DNA of 21,128 nucleotides from UBA11869 sp964544965 (GTDB lineage: Bacteria; Pseudomonadota; Gammaproteobacteria; Eutrophobiales; Eutrophobiaceae): assembly GCA_964544965.1 (NCBI GenBank), contig CAZJED010000026.1, forward strand, positions 1-21,128, in the 5' to 3' direction. The position numbers and the translations under genes were made by a program. Position 1 is the first letter of the stretch. The number at the start of each line of letters is the position of its first letter. Shown here one piece after another: positions 17,797-21,128 of the stretch. The notes below the pieces were generated by a model. The model was not told the DNA's origin. It ran no database searches and worked only from the letters and a program-made list of their open reading frames with translations.

Positions 17797-19263
17797 ATGA
17801 ATAACCAGTTACTTATTTCAGCCGCGTTGTTATTACCATTTATTGGCGCATTGTTTGTCTTACTAACAAAAAAGAATATTAATCTAAGAGAAACCTCTAC
17901 GTTAATTATATCGATGGCATTGATATATGTGGTTTATGCACTTCTACCAGATGTTTTAAATGGTATATATCCTGAATTATATTTATTCGATGTAACTTCT
18001 AGTTTGTCAATACATTTTCAGATTGAGCCGCTCGGAATGTTATTTGCTTGCATTGCTTCATTTTTATGGTTTATAAATTCTATTTATTCAATTGGTTATA
18101 TGCGCAGCAATCAGTATAAGAACCAAACACGGTTTTATATTTATTTTGCTTTGGCAATTGCGAGTACTATCGGTATTGCTTTTTCAGCAAACCTATTTAC
18201 TTTATTTATTTTTTATGAGTTTTTAACACTAACAACTTATCCATTAGTTACGCACAAGCAAACTGATGAGGCAAAACGTGCGGGACGTATTTACCTTGGT
18301 GTTTTACTTACTACATCAATATGTTTATTTTTACCGGCTATTATTTGGACTCATCAGTTAGCTGGCACCATACACTTTACCCTTGGTGGTGTATTCAATG
18401 GCCATCAAGAATCTACAGTGATAGTTATTTTACTAGTTATTTTCGTCTATGGTATTGGTAAAGCAGCGCTCATGCCTGTTCATCGTTGGCTACCCTCTGC
18501 AATGGTTGCACCGACTCCGGTAAGTGCGCTACTGCATGCAGTTGCTGTTGTTAAAGCAGGTGTTTTTAGTGTGGTTAAAATTATTCTATATATATTTAGC
18601 CCAGCATTATTATCTGACACTATTGATTTAAACATATTGCTCTATCTTGCCGGAGTAACAATTTTGATAGCTTCAATTATTGCCTTACGTTCTGATAATC
18701 TCAAGCGAAGACTGGCATATTCAACGATTAGTCAGTTGTCTTATGTAATATTGGCAACAGCACTATTAGTTCCTATTTCTATTGCGGGAGCTGCGCTACA
18801 TATTCTAGCTCATGCCTTCGGTAAAATTACATTATTTTTTGCCGCAGGCTCCATTTATACAGCAACAAAGAAAACAGAAGTCAGTCAATTAAATGGTATT
18901 GGAAGAACAATGCCATGGACTATGCTGGCATTTGCAATCGGAAGTTTATCAATGATTGGAGTGCCGCCAACAGTGGGATTTTTGAGTAAGTGGTTTATTC
19001 TACAGGGAGCGCTTGATGTACAATCATGGTTTGCAGTCTCGATAATTGTAATCAGTACATTATTGAATGCTGCCTATTTTTTACCTATTGTCTACATTGC
19101 TTTTTTTCGAGATTCTGAAATAAAAAATGATCAGGGATATTGTGAAGCACCATTTCCGATTGTTTTTACAGTTTTTAGCACTGCATGCATAACAATTATT
19201 TTATTTTTCTTCCCGGAAACCCCTTTGCAACTTATTAGATTGTTAATAGGAACTGCCGCATGA
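17797..19263 (+). CDS. NuoL/MrpA-like antiporter subunit (second D-type paralogue)
   Basis: This 488-residue polytopic protein would usually be annotated as 'antiporter subunit D', but its motifs are closer to NuoL and the N-terminal domain of MrpA. The TM5 glutamate is E141 (LFIFYEFLTLTTYP). The TM7 site is K222 with H229 (GIGKAALMPVHRWLPS). TM8 reads PVSALLHAVAVVKAGVF (241-257): the LHA is NuoL/MrpA-like, while K253 is the lysine that NuoL lacks (T273 there) and MrpA has. HAFGKITLFFAAGSI provides the TM12 lysine. It lacks both the long lateral helix of NuoL and the C-terminal half of full-length MrpA. It starts 2 bases after the previous stop without a clear ribosome binding site and overlaps the next gene as ATGA, so translation is probably coupled. 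Membership of the family is certain; the assignment to the MrpA side is inference. Confidence 0.88.
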   Translation: MNNQLLISAALLLPFIGALFVLLTKKNINLRETSTLIISMALIYVVYALLPDVLNGIYPELYLFDVTSSLSIHFQIEPLGMLFACIASFLWFINSIYSIGYMRSNQYKNQTRFYIYFALAIASTIGIAFSANLFTLFIFYEFLTLTTYPLVTHKQTDEAKRAGRIYLGVLLTTSICLFLPAIIWTHQLAGTIHFTLGGVFNGHQESTVIVILLVIFVYGIGKAALMPVHRWLPSAMVAPTPVSALLHAVAVVKAGVFSVVKIILYIFSPALLSDTIDLNILLYLAGVTILIASIIALRSDNLKRRLAYSTISQLSYVILATALLVPISIAGAALHILAHAFGKITLFFAAGSIYTATKKTEVSQLNGIGRTMPWTMLAFAIGSLSMIGVPPTVGFLSKWFILQGALDVQSWFAVSIIVISTLLNAAYFLPIVYIAFFRDSEIKNDQGYCEAPFPIVFTVFSTACITIILFFFPETPLQLIRLLIGTAA

Positions 19264-19499
19264 AGCAGAACTGGTTTTACAAAAAAAATACCATTAAAAA
19301 GCTCCGTATTCTGTCAATAGCTGTACTCGGGTTAATTGTACTAACCGAATTTTTTGTTGTACTACACCCTCATTTTGATATTGAAGGGATATTTGGATTT
19401 TATGTGATTTTTGGATTTTTATCCTGTGTCGGGCTAATTATTTTTGCGAAGCTTCTAGGCTTTTTAATTAAACGTAAGGATGATTACTATGATGTGTAG
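19260..19499 (+). CDS. Small two-helix membrane protein of the Mnh-like cluster, function unknown
   Basis: This 79-residue protein has a basic N terminus (KKNTIKKLR), a first helix at about 16-36, a short loop HPHFDIEGIFGFY (36-48), a second helix at about 45-68, and a charged, acidic-ending tail KRKDDYYDV. It overlaps the upstream gene by ATGA and has AGGA at 19248-19251, 8 bases before the ATG. The next gene starts before its stop. I recall similar short proteins with a loop ending in PGFY and a DEDYYD-type tail inside Mrp-like clusters of other proteobacteria, without a known function; this is memory, not a search. It resembles none of MnhB, E, F or G in any motif I can see. A structural or assembly subunit of the antiporter is the reasonable guess. 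Confidence 0.8.
   Translation: MKQNWFYKKNTIKKLRILSIAVLGLIVLTEFFVVLHPHFDIEGIFGFYVIFGFLSCVGLIIFAKLLGFLIKRKDDYYDV
19476..19480 (+). promoter_or_regulatory. Ribosome binding site of the third antiporter-like gene
   Basis: AAGGA lies within the end of the 79-residue gene, 8 bases before ATG 19489. It sets the start of the following incomplete gene and shows that it overlaps its neighbour by 11 bases. Confidence 0.7.
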
Positions 19500-21128
19500 T
19501 ATTTTTCATCCCGGCCTATTATTAATTATCTCCGGATTGCTGATTCCTTTTTTCCAAGGTTCTAAGAGAACTTTATTTATATTAATTGTTCCTTGTATCT
19601 CATTATTCAACGCATGGAATATGCCATTTGCTAACGATTGTTCTTTTCAATATTTAGGCTATGAATTAATTTTAATTAATTTAGATTCTTTAAGCCGACT
19701 TTTTATTACGGTATTCATGGTTACAGTTTTTACTACTGGATTTTTTTGTTGTAAACAAGCAAGTTCAACTGAACTTTCTGCTGCATATGTTTATGCCGGC
19801 AGTGCAACATCAGTAGTATTAGCCGGTGATTTAATAAGTCTTTTTGTGTTTTGGGAACTTATGGCGCTTGCGTCAACATTACTGATATGGTCATCAGAAA
19901 ATAAAAAGTCATATAGGGCTGGAATGCGTTATATTTCTATTCATCTTCTGGGCGGTGTTATCTTAATGTGCGGAATTGCTGGCTATGCTTACGAGACTCA
20001 TTCAATTGCATTTACACATATTCAGCTTAACAGTTTATCAACTTGGTTAATTTTGTGTGGTTTCTTACTAAATGCAGGTGCGCCGCCACTTACTGCTTGG
20101 TTAGCAGACGCTTATCCAGAAGCATCCTTTAGTGGCATGGTATTTTTAAGCGCCTTTACAACAAAAACTGCAGTATATGTTCTTTTGAGAGGATTTCCCG
20201 GGACAGATCTACTGGTTTATATTGGTTTATTTATGATTTTTTATGGGATTATTTACGCATTACTTGAGAATGATATGCGCCGTATTCTTGCTTATAGCAT
20301 TATCAATCAGGTTGGTTTTATGGTTTGTGGTATTGGAATTGGGACAGAGATGGCACTAAATGGTACCGCTGCCCATGCATTTACACATATTATTTATAAG
20401 GCATTATTATTAATGTCAGCTGGTTCTGTTTTATATATGACAGGAAAACGAAAGTGTACTGATCTCGGTGGGCTCATTCAATCTATGCCGATAACAGCGA
20501 TTTGCGGCATTATTGGAGCACTTGCGATATCCTCTTTTCCGCTTACATCTGGCTTCATTAGTAAATCAATGATTACACAGGCATCTTCTGATGAGTACTT
20601 ACTATGGATTTGGCTGTTACTACAAGCAGCATCTGCAGGTGTTTTTTTACATGCAGGCATAAAATTTCCCTGGTTTGTTTTTTTTCAAAAAGATAGTGGG
20701 CTAAGGCCAACTGATCCACCAGTAAATATGCAAATTAGCATGGTCTTTTTTGCTGTAATTTGTATTGTGTTAGGTGTATTTCCAAGCATACTTTATGCTA
20801 TGTTGCCTTACAGTGTAGATTACGAACCATATACTGCTCCTCATGTAATCACACAATTGCAATTACTTTTATTCTCAGGTTTAGCATTTTTTGTAATGTT
20901 GCCTTTAATGAAACGAACATTAACGATTAGCCTTGATTTTGATTGGTTTTATCGATATTTGACACCATTATTAACAACATTGGTATTTAATAATTTTTGT
21001 AAAGGGCAAGAAATTATAAATAAAATTTTGCATATATTGAAATCTAAATTATCTTTAGGAAATAAATTAAATATTCGATTATCTGTGGGTAATAGTGTTG
21101 GATTTATTATGTTTTTCTTTTCTATTTT
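19489..21128 (+). CDS. Third NuoL/M/N-type antiporter-like subunit, incomplete at window edge
   Basis: The frame from ATG 19489 stays open for 546 codons to the end of the window without a stop; the C terminus is missing only because of the edge. It is a polytopic antiporter-like subunit: the TM5 glutamate is E123 (ISLFVFWELMALASTLL), the TM8 lysine K226 (SAFTTKTAVYVLLRGF), ENDMRRILAYSIINQVGFM spans 260-278, and HIIYKALLLMSAG holds K304. At TM7, however, the segment reads LLNAGAPPLTAWLADAYPEA: N195 and T202 replace the lysine and histidine found in the other five antiporter-like subunits of this window. The C-terminal part has DFDWFYRYLTP, a segment reminiscent of NuoL-type C termini, followed by a lysine-rich stretch. 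A second in-frame ATG at 19492 is equally usable. It is probably a structural or specialised pumping subunit of the same complex. Confidence 0.87.
   Translation, partial: MMCSIFHPGLLLIISGLLIPFFQGSKRTLFILIVPCISLFNAWNMPFANDCSFQYLGYELILINLDSLSRLFITVFMVTVFTTGFFCCKQASSTELSAAYVYAGSATSVVLAGDLISLFVFWELMALASTLLIWSSENKKSYRAGMRYISIHLLGGVILMCGIAGYAYETHSIAFTHIQLNSLSTWLILCGFLLNAGAPPLTAWLADAYPEASFSGMVFLSAFTTKTAVYVLLRGFPGTDLLVYIGLFMIFYGIIYALLENDMRRILAYSIINQVGFMVCGIGIGTEMALNGTAAHAFTHIIYKALLLMSAGSVLYMTGKRKCTDLGGLIQSMPITAICGIIGALAISSFPLTSGFISKSMITQASSDEYLLWIWLLLQAASAGVFLHAGIKFPWFVFFQKDSGLRPTDPPVNMQISMVFFAVICIVLGVFPSILYAMLPYSVDYEPYTAPHVITQLQLLLFSGLAFFVMLPLMKRTLTISLDFDWFYRYLTPLLTTLVFNNFCKGQEIINKILHILKSKLSLGNKLNIRLSVGNSVGFIMFFFSI

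Noticed and set aside
15962..21128. A second complex I
   Set aside because: No NuoH-like subunit and no hydrophilic Fe-S or flavin subunit is present; MnhC-type features of the first gene point to the antiporter class.
1..21128. tRNA, rRNA, CRISPR arrays, insertion sequences, integrases, attachment sites
   Set aside because: I saw no cloverleaf-like element, no regularly spaced repeats, no transposase or integrase-like protein and no terminal inverted repeats.

Overview
The window is a metagenome-style scaffold piece (it carries a run of exactly 10 N at 16901-16910) from a low-GC proteobacterium with aerobic respiration, most likely a gammaproteobacterium. Reasons: a complete-looking nuo operon in the order B-C-D-E-F-G-H-I-J-K-L-M-N with separate nuoC and nuoD; a phosphatidylserine decarboxylase of the gammaproteobacterial type whose D90 and H147 fall at the same residue numbers as in Escherichia coli; and a Sco/PCuAC pair for cytochrome oxidase copper-A assembly. 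I cannot name the genus. No gene-free stretch exceeds 300 bases; the longest is the 153-base divergent intergenic region at 15809-15961.

Region 1 (1-13796, + strand) encodes NADH:quinone oxidoreductase (complex I): the last 47 codons of nuoB, then nuoC to nuoN, all on one strand with gaps of 2-49 bases or short overlaps, so almost certainly one transcript. The NADH module (NuoE, F, G) carries its FMN/NADH and Fe-S motifs, the connecting module (NuoB, C, D, I) its quinone-site residues and N2/N6 ligands, and the membrane arm (NuoH, J, K, L, M, N) the key buried Glu/Lys residues. It looks functional and ordinary.

Region 2 (13826-15808, - strand) is a three-gene group transcribed towards nuoN: sco, PCuAC copper chaperone, psd. 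sco and PCuAC overlap by 17 bases and psd follows after 44 bases. The first two deliver copper to the CuA site of cytochrome c oxidase; psd makes phosphatidylethanolamine.

Region 3 (15962-21128, + strand, running off the right edge) is a second set of complex-I-type membrane subunits of the Mrp/Mnh cation:proton antiporter class. It comprises a MnhC/NuoK-like protein, a MnhD-like protein (interrupted by the N gap), a NuoL/MrpA-like protein, a 79-residue two-helix protein of unknown function, and a third, divergent antiporter-like subunit that is incomplete. All junctions overlap or are 2 bases apart. MnhA (full length), B, E, F and G are not in the window.

Together the window holds six NuoL/M/N-type subunits and two NuoK-type subunits: one set is driven by NADH oxidation in complex I, the other is expected to exchange cations and protons, or to be attached to a partner encoded further right. 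G+C content falls from left to right: spot counts are 34/60 at 901-960 and 25/60 at 1021-1080, against 11/60 at 16021-16080 and 12/60 at 17101-17160.
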